A DNA stretch of 64,000 nt from Johnsonella sp. GTDB lineage: Bacteria; Bacillota; Clostridia; Lachnospirales; Lachnospiraceae. Numbering within the stretch: the first letter of the stretch is position 1; each line of letters starts with the position of its first letter. Below, piece by piece: positions 26,502 through 35,568 of this stretch. The stretch is from NCBI GenBank assembly GCA_030529445.1, contig JAUMWW010000001.1, positions 1 through 64,000 of the forward strand, written 5' to 3'. Position numbers and translations under genes: made by a program. The notes under the pieces were generated by a model, which was not told where the DNA came from, did no database searches, and worked only from the letters and a program-made list of their open reading frames with translations.

Positions 26502-27071
26502 ATGGGAAAGATAAAAGTAAGCGCATGTGAAATCGAGGGTTTGTATATTATTGAACCGAAAGTATTTTATGATCAAAGAGGGTATTTCACGGAGACCTAT
26601 AATCAAAAGGATTTCTATGAAGAAGGGCTGAGGATGAATTTTGTACAGGACAATCAGTCCATGTCCGTGAGAGGAGTACTCAGAGGTCTGCATTTTCAGA
26701 AGGAGCATCCCCAGGGCAAGCTGGTCAGAGTACTCAGAGGAGAGGTTTTTGATGTTGCGGTGGATATCAGAGAGGGCTCCAAAACCTTCGGGAAATGGCA
26801 CGGAGTGCTTCTGAGCGGAGAAAACAAGAAGCAGTTTTATATTTCCGAAGGTTTTGCACACGGTTTTCTGGTGCTTTCCGAAGAAGCGGAGTTTGCGTAT
26901 AAATGCACAGACTTCTATCATCCGGAGGATGAGGGAGGGATTATCTGGAATGATCGGGATATCGGTATTCGCTGGCCGATCGGCGAGGGGATGGAGCTGA
27001 ATATTTCGGAAAAAGATAAAAAATGGCTTGGATTATACGATACCTTCGGGTCGGGGACGGGTATAAAATAA
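26502..27071 (+). CDS. rfbC: dTDP-4-dehydrorhamnose 3,5-epimerase
   Basis: 189 residues, normal for RmlC. RmlC cupin with DQRGYFTETYNQKDF, the active-site His in LRGLHFQKEHPQGKLVRV and FYISEGFAHGFLVL. It makes dTDP-4-dehydro-L-rhamnose, the substrate of RfbD. ATG 26502 is chosen because AGGAG lies six bases upstream; an in-frame ATG at 26460 would add 14 residues. Its stop shares one base with the start of the ABC permease (TAATG). Confidence 0.93.
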   Translation: MGKIKVSACEIEGLYIIEPKVFYDQRGYFTETYNQKDFYEEGLRMNFVQDNQSMSVRGVLRGLHFQKEHPQGKLVRVLRGEVFDVAVDIREGSKTFGKWHGVLLSGENKKQFYISEGFAHGFLVLSEEAEFAYKCTDFYHPEDEGGIIWNDRDIGIRWPIGEGMELNISEKDKKWLGLYDTFGSGTGIK

Positions 27072-27883
27072 TGCGCAGTCTGTGGAAATTATTAGAGGAT
27101 GCCCTGAAAAAAAGGTATTTAATCTGGGATCTGGCGAAGGCGGATTTTAGGAAGCGCTTTGCGGGCTCTTATTTCGGCGTGGCATGGATGTTCGTGCAGC
27201 CGGTGGTTACCGTTCTGATCTATTTTTTTATTTTTCAGCTCGGATTTAAAAGCGCCCCTCCCATACCGGGAACGCCCTATGTGCTTTGGCTTGTTCCGGG
27301 TATCGTACCTTGGTTTTATTTTGCGGAGGCATTGAATTTGGGAACGAACTGCCTCTATGAATATAATTATCTGGTAAAGAAGGTGGTCTTTAATGTCGCG
27401 ATTCTTCCGATGATTAAGCTGCTGTCCTGTCTGATGGTGCATATGGTCTTTATTTTCATTATGATAGGGCTTTTCTTTGCATACGGCAGGCTGCCGATGG
27501 CAAGCTGGATTCAGATTTTTTATTATAGCTTTGCGCTCTCGGTGCTTGCGCTTGCAATCACCTATATCAGTGCGTCCATTACCGTATTTTTTAAGGATAT
27601 GTCTCAAATCATCGGTATTGCGCTGCAGTTCGGGATGTGGCTGACGCCCATCATGTGGTCCCCGCTGATGTTTAAGGAAACACCGGCATGGCTGGAGCCT
27701 GCGCTTAAGATCAACCCCATATACTATATTGCGGCGGGGTACAGAGACAGCATGATATCGGGGAACTGGTTTTGGGAAAGACCTATGCTCGGTCTTTACT
27801 ATTGGGGATTTACCCTGCTCCTTCTGGTATTGGGCATAAGGGTTTTCGGAAAATTGCGCCCGCATTTTTCCGATGTGTTATAA
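27071..27883 (+). CDS. ABC-2 type polysaccharide/teichoic acid exporter permease
   Basis: 270 residues with six membrane segments. The N-terminal amphipathic stretch DLAKADFRKRFAGSYFGVAWMFVQPVVTVLIYFFIF and the late MWLTPIMWSP and INPIYYIAAGYRDSMI are typical of the TagG/RgpC/Wzm family. With the following ATPase it would export a complete lipid-linked polysaccharide. ATG 27071 overlaps the rfbC stop by one base; an earlier in-frame ATG at 27023 would lie inside rfbC. Confidence 0.9.
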   Translation: MRSLWKLLEDALKKRYLIWDLAKADFRKRFAGSYFGVAWMFVQPVVTVLIYFFIFQLGFKSAPPIPGTPYVLWLVPGIVPWFYFAEALNLGTNCLYEYNYLVKKVVFNVAILPMIKLLSCLMVHMVFIFIMIGLFFAYGRLPMASWIQIFYYSFALSVLALAITYISASITVFFKDMSQIIGIALQFGMWLTPIMWSPLMFKETPAWLEPALKINPIYYIAAGYRDSMISGNWFWERPMLGLYYWGFTLLLLVLGIRVFGKLRPHFSDVL

Positions 27884-27925
27884 GCCGAAATATGGATAGA
27901 GGAAAGGAAAGCGGCAGAAAGTATT

Positions 27926-29236
27926 ATGGAAAAATCGCTTGCGATATCGCTGAAGAATATTAAAAAAGTTTATATGCTCTATGATAAGCCGATAGACAGA
28001 TTGAAAGAGGCGATGAGCCTGAGCCATAAAAGCTATCATAAGGATTTTTATGCGTTGAAGGGAGTGAGTTTCGAGGTCGAGAAAGGCACGACGGTCGGAA
28101 TCATAGGGACGAACGGTTCCGGAAAATCTACGATTTTAAAAATCATCAGCGGCGTCTTGAACCCGACGGAGGGAAGCGTGGAGGTGGAAGGCAATATATC
28201 CGCCCTTCTCGAGCTGGGCGCAGGCTTTAATATGGATTATACGGGGATAGAAAACATCTATATGAACGGAACGATGATGGGATTTTCCAGAGAAGAGATG
28301 GATTGGAAGCTGGAGGAGATCTTGGAGTTTGCCGATATCGGAGATTTCGTGTATCAGCCCGTAAAGACCTATTCTTCGGGAATGTTTGTCAGGCTTGCAT
28401 TTGCCTTGGCAATCAATGTGGAGCCGGAAATTTTGATCGTCGATGAGGCGCTCAGTGTAGGAGACGTGTTTTTTCAGGCAAAATGCTATAAAAGGATGGA
28501 TGAAATCAGGAAGAAGGGGACGACCATATTGATGGTTACCCATGATATGGGCAGCATCATCAAATACTGCGATAAGGTCGTGCTCCTGAACAAGGGTGCT
28601 TTTGTGGCGGAGGGAAAGCCCGGAAAGATGGTGGACCTTTATAAGAAAATTCTTGCAAACAGATTGGAGGATCTGAATCTGGAGCTTCCCGACGAGGAAG
28701 AGAGAAGAAGGCTGAATTCCTTGGATCAGAAGCGGCAGAGGGAGGAAGAAGGGCTGATGAAGGATAAGCTCAGCCTGAATCCGAATCTGACCGAATACGG
28801 GGATGAGAGGGCAAAGATTTATGATCTCGGCATCATCGACAGCAATGGAGAGATATCCAATCTGATCCTGAAGGGAGAGGAGTTTATCATCAGGGAAAAA
28901 ATCCGTTTTTTTGCGGATATTCATATGCCGATTTTTACCTATACGATTAAGGATAAAAAGGGAAGCGAGCTGACCGGAACCAATACCATGTTCGAGGGCT
29001 GCGATATTCACCCCGTCAGGAAGGGCGATGAGTATGAGGTTGAATTCAGACAGAAAATGACTCTGCAAGGCGGAGAGTATCTGCTTTCGATGAGCTGCAC
29101 CGGCTATGAGAACGGGAAGCATACCGTATACCACAGGCTCTATGACGTTACGGGAATCACGGTGGTTTCCAATAAAAATACGGTAGGGGTTTATGATATG
29201 GAGCCAAAAGTGAAGGTAAGCCTGAAAAGAGCCTAG
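27926..29236 (+). CDS. ABC polysaccharide exporter ATPase with Wzt-like C-terminal domain
   Basis: 436 residues. ATPase domain in the first 240: Walker A GTNGSGKST at about residue 61, LELGAGFNMDYTGIENIYMNG (a hallmark of TagH/RgpD/Wzt), signature YSSGMFVRLAFALA and Walker B EILIVDEALSVGD. A charged linker (about 250-285) leads to a 145-residue beta-rich C-terminal domain of the Wzt kind, which in Gram-negative systems recognises a terminal modification on the finished polymer. That domain suggests the exported chain carries a capping group. Confidence 0.9.
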   Translation: MEKSLAISLKNIKKVYMLYDKPIDRLKEAMSLSHKSYHKDFYALKGVSFEVEKGTTVGIIGTNGSGKSTILKIISGVLNPTEGSVEVEGNISALLELGAGFNMDYTGIENIYMNGTMMGFSREEMDWKLEEILEFADIGDFVYQPVKTYSSGMFVRLAFALAINVEPEILIVDEALSVGDVFFQAKCYKRMDEIRKKGTTILMVTHDMGSIIKYCDKVVLLNKGAFVAEGKPGKMVDLYKKILANRLEDLNLELPDEEERRRLNSLDQKRQREEEGLMKDKLSLNPNLTEYGDERAKIYDLGIIDSNGEISNLILKGEEFIIREKIRFFADIHMPIFTYTIKDKKGSELTGTNTMFEGCDIHPVRKGDEYEVEFRQKMTLQGGEYLLSMSCTGYENGKHTVYHRLYDVTGITVVSNKNTVGVYDMEPKVKVSLKRA

Positions 29237-29324
29237 CGGGATATGCGGATAAAACGGAGAAATTTTCGGAGATACGAGAAAATCAAAAATCGGATCTGTA
29301 TCGCAATGATGAAGGAGAGCTTAG

Positions 29325-32300
29325 ATGGAAGATGCGTATAAGGCGGTAAAAAATTTAATCAAGGTCTATGGAGAGGATGAGAAGCTTTTATTGGAGGAAA
29401 ATCCTTCTTTGGAGAATCTCTATCTTTTTTCCAATCAAAGAGAGGGATTGGTCGAATGGCTGGATATCGGAGAGGGGTCGAGAATCCTTCTTGCCGGATT
29501 TGAGAATCTGCCCCTGGTGGGCTTTCTTTTAAAAAAATCCGCATGGATAGATATCGATGCGCAGGAGGGATTTATGGAAGCGCTGAATCTTCGTTTTGCA
29601 ACCCCCCCGACCCTGCGCCGATTTTCTCTGAAAAGCTTCCTTTCCTCCTCTTCCGAAGAAGAACTTGAAGAGGCGGAGAAAGGAAGCAGGCATTTCGGCT
29701 CTTTTGACTATATCATCTTAAATGCCGAATATATCAGACCAGATGCAAGGAGATTAAAAATGCTCCGCGCACTTCTGACAGAGGGGGGAAGATTGGTGCT
29801 TGCCGCATCCAATCGCTACGGGATCAAGCATTTGCTGGGGAAAGCGGCGGAGAAAAATTCGCTTTCAAAGAGAGAATTGGAGGAGATGCTTTGCGAGGGA
29901 GGATTTGACGAGTACAGCATGTATTATCCGATGACCGATCATAAGCTTCCTCTCTGCCTGTATTCGGACCGCTATCTGCCCGGGAGAGGAGAGCTTTCCC
30001 ATGATGTGCCCGCATACGATTACCCCTTTGTAGCCGGTATTCCGATCAGAGATAAGATGGATGAAATCTGTGAGACGGGAGATTTCCCCTTTTTTGCCAA
30101 TTCCTATATCGCCGTCAGCGGAAAGCCGCCGGAAACGGTATATATCAAGTATAACAGGAACCGCAGAGAGATCTATCAGATCAGCACCTGCATCAGGGAG
30201 AGAGAGGGAAAGAGAATCGTCCGAAAATCCGCGCTCAGGAAGGAAGGGGCGGAGCATATCGAAAGCTTCGAAACAAAATACCGAAGGCTTTTGGAGGAAG
30301 GACAGAAGGTCGTCTATCTGCAGGCAGATATCGACAGAAAGAAGCTGAGAGCGGAATTTGAATACCTTGAGGGGGAGAGCCTGAGCGAGAGGCTGGGAAA
30401 GCTGATTCGGGATGGCTATATTCCGGTTAAGGAGATCAAAGAGGCTTTCGAGCTGATAGACGGAGGGATAGGCACCGCAAACCGAGATGCGATACTGGAT
30501 AATTTTCTCTGCTCAGGAGAGAAGGTTTACGGAATAGATTATGAGTGGGTGGAGGAGGAGAGACTGCCGCTCAATTATACCCGCTATAGGGCGCTGCACG
30601 AATTTTATCTCAAGTTCGGAGCGCGCATGGGATGCGGGGAAGAGGAATTTATGGAACTCTTTTCGATTAAGCCGGAGGAAATAGAGGCTTATCAAAAAGA
30701 GGAGGAAAGCTTTCAGCAGAAGGTCAAAGGAAAACTTCAGGAGATCTATCTGGATAATTATCTGGTAGAGATGAAAACCGCGGCAGAGCTGATCAAGAAT
30801 GAGAGAGAATACAGATATGCTCTGGGGCGGATCGAAGCGCTTAAATCGGAGCTGGAGATGAAGAGGGCTGCCTTAAAGCAGGGAAATCATATTAAGCAGC
30901 TTACGGACAATCATGTTGCCAATCTGGAAATCATTATAAAAAATCTTCGCAAAGAAAATGCGGAGCTTGGAAAGACTCTCGTATATTTGAACAGGCATGA
31001 GGCGGTCTTTTATAAGATCAGGAGAAAGCTTGCCGCAAAGCTCAGGGCGGTTTTTCCGAAAGATTCCAGGAGAAGGAAGAAGCTCTCCTATCTTTATCTG
31101 GGGCTGCGCCATCCCCTGCAATACCTGAAGATGATTTCTACCGAAGAAGGAAGAAATCAGATCAAGGGAGATTATGAGATCGGCAGCATATATAAGGAAT
31201 ACGGGAGGCTGCAATTCAAAAAGGAGGAATCGCCGAGGGTCAGCATTATTATTCCCGTATATAATCAGATAGAGTATACCTATGCCTGCCTCGCCTCTAT
31301 TTTGGAAAATACGGAAGATATCAGCTATGAGGTCATCATAGCCGATGACGTATCCACCGATGCGACTGCGCAGCTGGATCAATATGCAGGAAATCTTGTG
31401 ATCAGCAGGAACACCGAAAATCAGGGATTTTTACGAAACTGCAATCAGGCTGCAAGGCTGGCAAGAGGCGAATATATCATGTTTTTGAATAATGATACCA
31501 AGGTAAAGAAGGGCTGGCTCTCTTCTCTTGCAGAAATGATGGATGAGGACGAGAGCATCGGCATGGCCGGCTCGAAGCTCCTGTATCCGGACGGAAAGCT
31601 TCAGGAGGCGGGAGGCATCATATGGAGCGACGGATCCGGCTGGAATTACGGAAGAGGAGATGATCCGGATAAATGCCAGTATAATTATGTGAGAGAGGTC
31701 GATTATATCTCGGGAGCCGCCATATTGATTCGGCATGATTTATGGAAGAAAATAGGCGGTTTCGATGAAAGATTTGCTCCCGCATACTGCGAGGATTCCG
31801 ATTTTGCCTTTGAGGTCAGAAAGGCGGGCTACAGAGTCTGCTATCAGCCGAAATCCGAGGTGATCCATTTTGAAGGTGTTTCCAACGGAACCGATGTGCA
31901 CGGAAGCGGTCTGAAGCGTTATCAGATAGAGAACTCTCAAAAACTCAAGGAGAAATGGAAGGAAGAGTTTAAGAATCAGTTTGAAAACCTGGGAGGAAGG
32001 AATCTCTTTCGGGCAAGAGAAAGGAATAGGGAAAAAAGGATTATTTTATTTGTCGATCATTATGTTCCCACCTTTGATCGGGATGCCGGATCGAGGACGA
32101 CCTTCCAATATCTCAAAATGCTGCTGAGAAAAGGTTATGCGGTAAAGTTTCTGGGAGATAATTTCCTGAATGAGGAGCCCTATACCTCGGCGCTCACTCA
32201 GATGGGAATAGAGGTCTTATACGGCAAAGATATGCAGAATAATATTTGGGAATGGATCACGGAGAATGCGAAGGATCTTCATCTCGTATATTTAAATCGT

Positions 32301-33137
32301 CCGCATATAGCCGGAAAATACATAGATTTTATCAAAGGGCATACCGATCTGAAAGTAATCTTTTACGGACATGATCTGCATTTTTTGAGAGAAATGAGAG
32401 AGTATGAGCTTACCGGAGATGAGAGCCGCAAGGAGGCGAGCTCTTATTGGAGGAATATAGAGCTGGAAATTATCGATAAGGCGGATCTTTCTTATTATCC
32501 CTCGCAGACCGAGATTGCCGAGCTTCACCGGATCGATCCTTATATCGAGGCGAAGGCGATTACGGCATATGTGTATGAGGACTGCATTGAGGATATAGAG
32601 AGGGATTTTTCAAAGAGAGAGGGCGTGCTCTTTGTCGGAGGCTTCTCTCATCCGCCAAATGCGGATGCGGTGCATTATTTTGTCAAGGAAATCTGGCCGC
32701 TGTTCAGAAAGGAGATAAAAGCCGAATTTTATATTGTCGGCTCCAATGCGGATGAGAGGATCCGTTCCCTGCATGATCCCGAAAACGGAATCATGTTTAA
32801 GGGCTTCGTATCGGATGATGAGCTCGATCGGCTCTACCGGAAAGTAAAGATCGTTGCGGTTCCGCTCAGATACGGGGCGGGAGTAAAAGGAAAAATCATC
32901 GAGGCGCTCCATTACGGTTCGGTTGTAGTCACAACACCTACGGGAGCGGAGGGAATACCGGGAGCAGAAGAGGTGATGCGAATTGCCGGGACGGGAGAGG
33001 AGTTTGCAAGAGAAATGGTGCAGCTCTACCGTCGGGAGGAGGAGGCGCAGGCTCTTGGCATAAAGGCTTCCGAATATATCAAGACGCATCATAAAACGGA
33101 GGCGGTCTGGTCTCTTATCGAAGAGGATTTTGCCTGA
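29325..33137 (+). CDS. 1270-residue multidomain glycosyltransferase: methyltransferase-like, kinase-like, coiled coil, GT2, GT4
   Basis: Order seen: (1) about 40-190, a class I methyltransferase-like fold (GSRILLAGFENLPLVGF, FDYIILNAEYIRPD) with a degenerate glycine motif; (2) about 255-440, possibly kinase-like, with FEYLEGESLSERLGKLI and DNFLCSGEKVYGIDYEWV recalling a hinge and a catalytic/metal loop; (3) a coiled coil at about 488-558; (4) a GT2 domain at about 636-870 with SIIIPVYNQIEYT, IADDVSTDAT, FLNNDTKVKKGW and the acidic EDSDFAFEVRKAG; (5) a GT4/GT1-like domain at about 904-1265 with VPTFDRDAGSR, FVGGFSHPPNADAV and PLRYGAGVKGKIIEAL. Fusions of several transferases in one chain are known for polymerising enzymes of ABC-exported polysaccharides, which fits the exporter just upstream. 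Domain 2 is the least certain. Confidence 0.82.
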   Translation: MEDAYKAVKNLIKVYGEDEKLLLEENPSLENLYLFSNQREGLVEWLDIGEGSRILLAGFENLPLVGFLLKKSAWIDIDAQEGFMEALNLRFATPPTLRRFSLKSFLSSSSEEELEEAEKGSRHFGSFDYIILNAEYIRPDARRLKMLRALLTEGGRLVLAASNRYGIKHLLGKAAEKNSLSKRELEEMLCEGGFDEYSMYYPMTDHKLPLCLYSDRYLPGRGELSHDVPAYDYPFVAGIPIRDKMDEICETGDFPFFANSYIAVSGKPPETVYIKYNRNRREIYQISTCIREREGKRIVRKSALRKEGAEHIESFETKYRRLLEEGQKVVYLQADIDRKKLRAEFEYLEGESLSERLGKLIRDGYIPVKEIKEAFELIDGGIGTANRDAILDNFLCSGEKVYGIDYEWVEEERLPLNYTRYRALHEFYLKFGARMGCGEEEFMELFSIKPEEIEAYQKEEESFQQKVKGKLQEIYLDNYLVEMKTAAELIKNEREYRYALGRIEALKSELEMKRAALKQGNHIKQLTDNHVANLEIIIKNLRKENAELGKTLVYLNRHEAVFYKIRRKLAAKLRAVFPKDSRRRKKLSYLYLGLRHPLQYLKMISTEEGRNQIKGDYEIGSIYKEYGRLQFKKEESPRVSIIIPVYNQIEYTYACLASILENTEDISYEVIIADDVSTDATAQLDQYAGNLVISRNTENQGFLRNCNQAARLARGEYIMFLNNDTKVKKGWLSSLAEMMDEDESIGMAGSKLLYPDGKLQEAGGIIWSDGSGWNYGRGDDPDKCQYNYVREVDYISGAAILIRHDLWKKIGGFDERFAPAYCEDSDFAFEVRKAGYRVCYQPKSEVIHFEGVSNGTDVHGSGLKRYQIENSQKLKEKWKEEFKNQFENLGGRNLFRARERNREKRIILFVDHYVPTFDRDAGSRTTFQYLKMLLRKGYAVKFLGDNFLNEEPYTSALTQMGIEVLYGKDMQNNIWEWITENAKDLHLVYLNRPHIAGKYIDFIKGHTDLKVIFYGHDLHFLREMREYELTGDESRKEASSYWRNIELEIIDKADLSYYPSQTEIAELHRIDPYIEAKAITAYVYEDCIEDIERDFSKREGVLFVGGFSHPPNADAVHYFVKEIWPLFRKEIKAEFYIVGSNADERIRSLHDPENGIMFKGFVSDDELDRLYRKVKIVAVPLRYGAGVKGKIIEALHYGSVVVTTPTGAEGIPGAEEVMRIAGTGEEFAREMVQLYRREEEAQALGIKASEYIKTHHKTEAVWSLIEEDFA

Positions 33138-33152
33138 TCGGACTATATTCGC

Positions 33153-33190
33153 AAAATAAGGAACGGAAGAGCTTTTCCGTTTCTTATTTT
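33153..33190 (+). terminator. Intrinsic terminator after the multidomain glycosyltransferase
   Basis: A 16-base stem, AAAATAAGGAACGGAA (33153-33168) with TTCCGTTTCTTATTTT (33175-33190), has a single G-U pair and a six-base loop, and ends in a T-rich run. Confidence 0.75.
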
Positions 33191-33230
33191 AATAAAAAAA
33201 AGGCTTCCGCTTCTCTTTTTTCAATCAAGA

Positions 33231-33259
33231 TTGACAATAGATGGAAAATAAAATATGAT
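33231..33259 (+). promoter_or_regulatory. Predicted sigma-A promoter for the LRR surface protein gene
   Basis: Perfect TTGACA (33231-33236), 17 bases, TATGAT (33254-33259). The start codon at 33338 is 78 bases further on. A strong promoter before a gene with three lesions suggests recent decay or an error in the sequence. Confidence 0.65.
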
Positions 33260-33337
33260 GGCAATATGAAACAATACGAAGTCTTTCGAAGCAAAAACAG
33301 AGGTTTCGAAATATTATGCTTGCAGAGGGAGAGAAGA

Positions 33338-35530
33338 ATGAAGCTGAGGAAATGGATATCATGGATGCTCTTAACGTCCTTGTTGGCAACGGGCATTCCG
33401 GGCAATGTGTATGCGCAAAGAGGAGAGGAGCAGAATACAGAAGACCTGCTCATCCTGCCGCAGGGAGAGAGGGGAGAGGAGGGAGAGCCGCGTCTCGTTC
33501 GGGGAGATACTCCCGTCCATACACTCGCCTCCTCAAGTTCGGCAGAGGAAAATGAGTTTGAGTTTGATGCCCAGAGCGGGACGATCAAACAATATAAGGG
33601 CAGCGCAAAAGACCTTGTGATTCCCGAAAGCATAGGGGGAGCCGAGGTTAAAATCATAGGGGAGAGGGCATTTTTCAATTGTCAATCATTAAAAACGCTC
33701 CGGCTTCCCCGCAGCCTGAAAAGAATTGCCGATCTTGCCTTTGGAAAAAGCGGTCTTGAGGGAGAGCTTGTGCTCGGAAGAAAACTCGGGCATGTCGGAC
33801 ATAAGCTTTTTGATAAAAAGAATGATCTGCTGATCTCGATTGAAGAGGGAGAGGGAGAGAAGCTATATCTTCATGACGAGCTTTTTGCCGAGAAGCAGGA
33901 GAGCCTGAGGATTCCCCAGGGCAGAGAGATAATGCTTTTTGCGAGAGCCTTCACGAAGAACTCCGATATTGCACTGGATTGCGGAGAAATAGAGATAGGC
34001 TCTGCCGATTCCAAAGAGGAGATTCTTGAAAAGATTAACGCCGAAGTGAAGCTGACGACGGGATTTGCGGTCATCAATTCCGGAGCGGGAGGCATGGAAG
34101 GCGATACTTATGTGGAAAGCGGCATAGAGTGGCAGTTTAAGCCCGAGGAATTGCAGGACGGGTCTCTGATCAAGGGCAGCTTTATTTTATTCGGAGATGA
34201 GAAATATGTTTCGAAAGCGCCGAAAAAAGACGTGGTGGAACCGGCGATGAAAAGGCTCAAGCCCTATATCAGGATTCGCATACAGGAGGATGCGAATCTC
34301 TGGAAGGCGGAGGACTTTACTTACGGATGGGTGGAGAAGAAGTTTCTTTCGGCAAACGGGTATTATGCCGTTACCGGATTTTCCGAAAAAGGTCTGGAAA
34401 AATTCGGCAGCAATAAGGAGCTGGTGATTCCCGCGCGGGGAATTGCCGATGAGGGCGGGCTGCTCATCGAAAAAGAGATCGGAGGAATCGCCGAAAAAGC
34501 CTTTGCCAAGAAAGGAATACAAAAGCTGCAAATCCGGATTCTCGAGGGTTACGGCGAGTATATTATCGATAACGGAGCATTTGAAGGCAATGAACTTCAA
34601 GAATTCGAGATTCCCGAGGGAATGAAATATATCGAATCATTTGCTTTTAAAAACAATCAGATCGAGAAACTGAAGATTCCGCAGAGCATGTTAAAGGTAG
34701 GAAATGAGAGCTTTGCCAATAATCGGATCGCGGAGCTTAAGATATCCGACCAGGTGGAGAGTTTTCAGTTCGATTCTTACAGCTTTGCAAACAACAGGAT
34801 CAGGGAAGTCGATCTTCCCTATAGCGTCTTCAAGCTGCTTTCGGAAGTTTTTCACGGCAATACCGGGCTTTCGGACGGAAAGGTATTGATCAGGACGAGA
34901 AATAAAAGGCATTTGGAGGTATCCACCTATATTAATCCTTTCAGTAAATATCATCGATTTGAGCTGATCGGAGAAGAGGTTGACAGAGAGCCTCTGGCGC
35001 TGAGCATAAAAAGGGCGATGAAGCTGGATAAAAAGGATTATACGGCGGAAAGCTGGGCAAATCTTCAGGAAAAGCTGGATCGGGCAAAGGCGGTATTTGC
35101 CTCCTATAATTCGGACCAGGCGGCAATCAATCAGGCGGATGAGGAGCTTAAGGCGGCGGAAGCGGCTCTGCGCTTCGAAGGGGTCAATAAAAAGGAGCTG
35201 ATCGACAATATCCGCCGCTTAGAAGCACTCAACCCCATGCTCTATACGGAGGAAAGCTACGGAAGGCTTCAGGCTGCCATTTTAAAGGCAAAGGAGGTCG
35301 AGAATACGGGAAGCGCAGATCAGGAAAGCGTGAATGCCGCAAATCTCGGACTTTTGGAGGCGGAAGCCGAACTCAGACTCAGAGAGGAAGCCAAATACAA
35401 TATTCATGATTTTATTGTTGAGGGAGATACGGTAAAAGGATTCAGCGCACAGGGAGAAGAGAAATTCAAGTATAATAAGGATCTGGTCATTCCCGAATTT
35501 GCACAGGACGGAGAAAGAATCAAAAAATAG
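33338..35530 (+). CDS. LRR surface protein, N-terminal fragment
   Basis: 730 residues: signal peptide, BspA-type leucine-rich repeats in two groups, and two FIVAR modules (LDKKDYTAESWANLQEKL and its later copy). Translation stops at TAG 35528-35530 right after the A6 run. ATG 33338 is chosen because the signal peptide begins there and a GAGGGAGAG ribosome site precedes it; the in-frame ATG 33266 is only about 7 bases past the -10 box and lies upstream of the signal peptide. Confidence 0.7.
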   Translation: MKLRKWISWMLLTSLLATGIPGNVYAQRGEEQNTEDLLILPQGERGEEGEPRLVRGDTPVHTLASSSSAEENEFEFDAQSGTIKQYKGSAKDLVIPESIGGAEVKIIGERAFFNCQSLKTLRLPRSLKRIADLAFGKSGLEGELVLGRKLGHVGHKLFDKKNDLLISIEEGEGEKLYLHDELFAEKQESLRIPQGREIMLFARAFTKNSDIALDCGEIEIGSADSKEEILEKINAEVKLTTGFAVINSGAGGMEGDTYVESGIEWQFKPEELQDGSLIKGSFILFGDEKYVSKAPKKDVVEPAMKRLKPYIRIRIQEDANLWKAEDFTYGWVEKKFLSANGYYAVTGFSEKGLEKFGSNKELVIPARGIADEGGLLIEKEIGGIAEKAFAKKGIQKLQIRILEGYGEYIIDNGAFEGNELQEFEIPEGMKYIESFAFKNNQIEKLKIPQSMLKVGNESFANNRIAELKISDQVESFQFDSYSFANNRIREVDLPYSVFKLLSEVFHGNTGLSDGKVLIRTRNKRHLEVSTYINPFSKYHRFELIGEEVDREPLALSIKRAMKLDKKDYTAESWANLQEKLDRAKAVFASYNSDQAAINQADEELKAAEAALRFEGVNKKELIDNIRRLEALNPMLYTEESYGRLQAAILKAKEVENTGSADQESVNAANLGLLEAEAELRLREEAKYNIHDFIVEGDTVKGFSAQGEEKFKYNKDLVIPEFAQDGERIKK

Positions 35531-35568
35531 GCGATGCGGCGTTCAAATATGAAGGAGAGGATTATATC

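Noticed and set aside
35519-35530. Programmed -1 ribosomal frameshift site
   Set aside because: The heptamer would be C-AAA-AAA rather than A-AAA-AAA or A-AAA-AAG, and I see no Shine-Dalgarno stimulator or downstream stem at the usual distance. The two further lesions in the same gene make decay or sequence error more likely.
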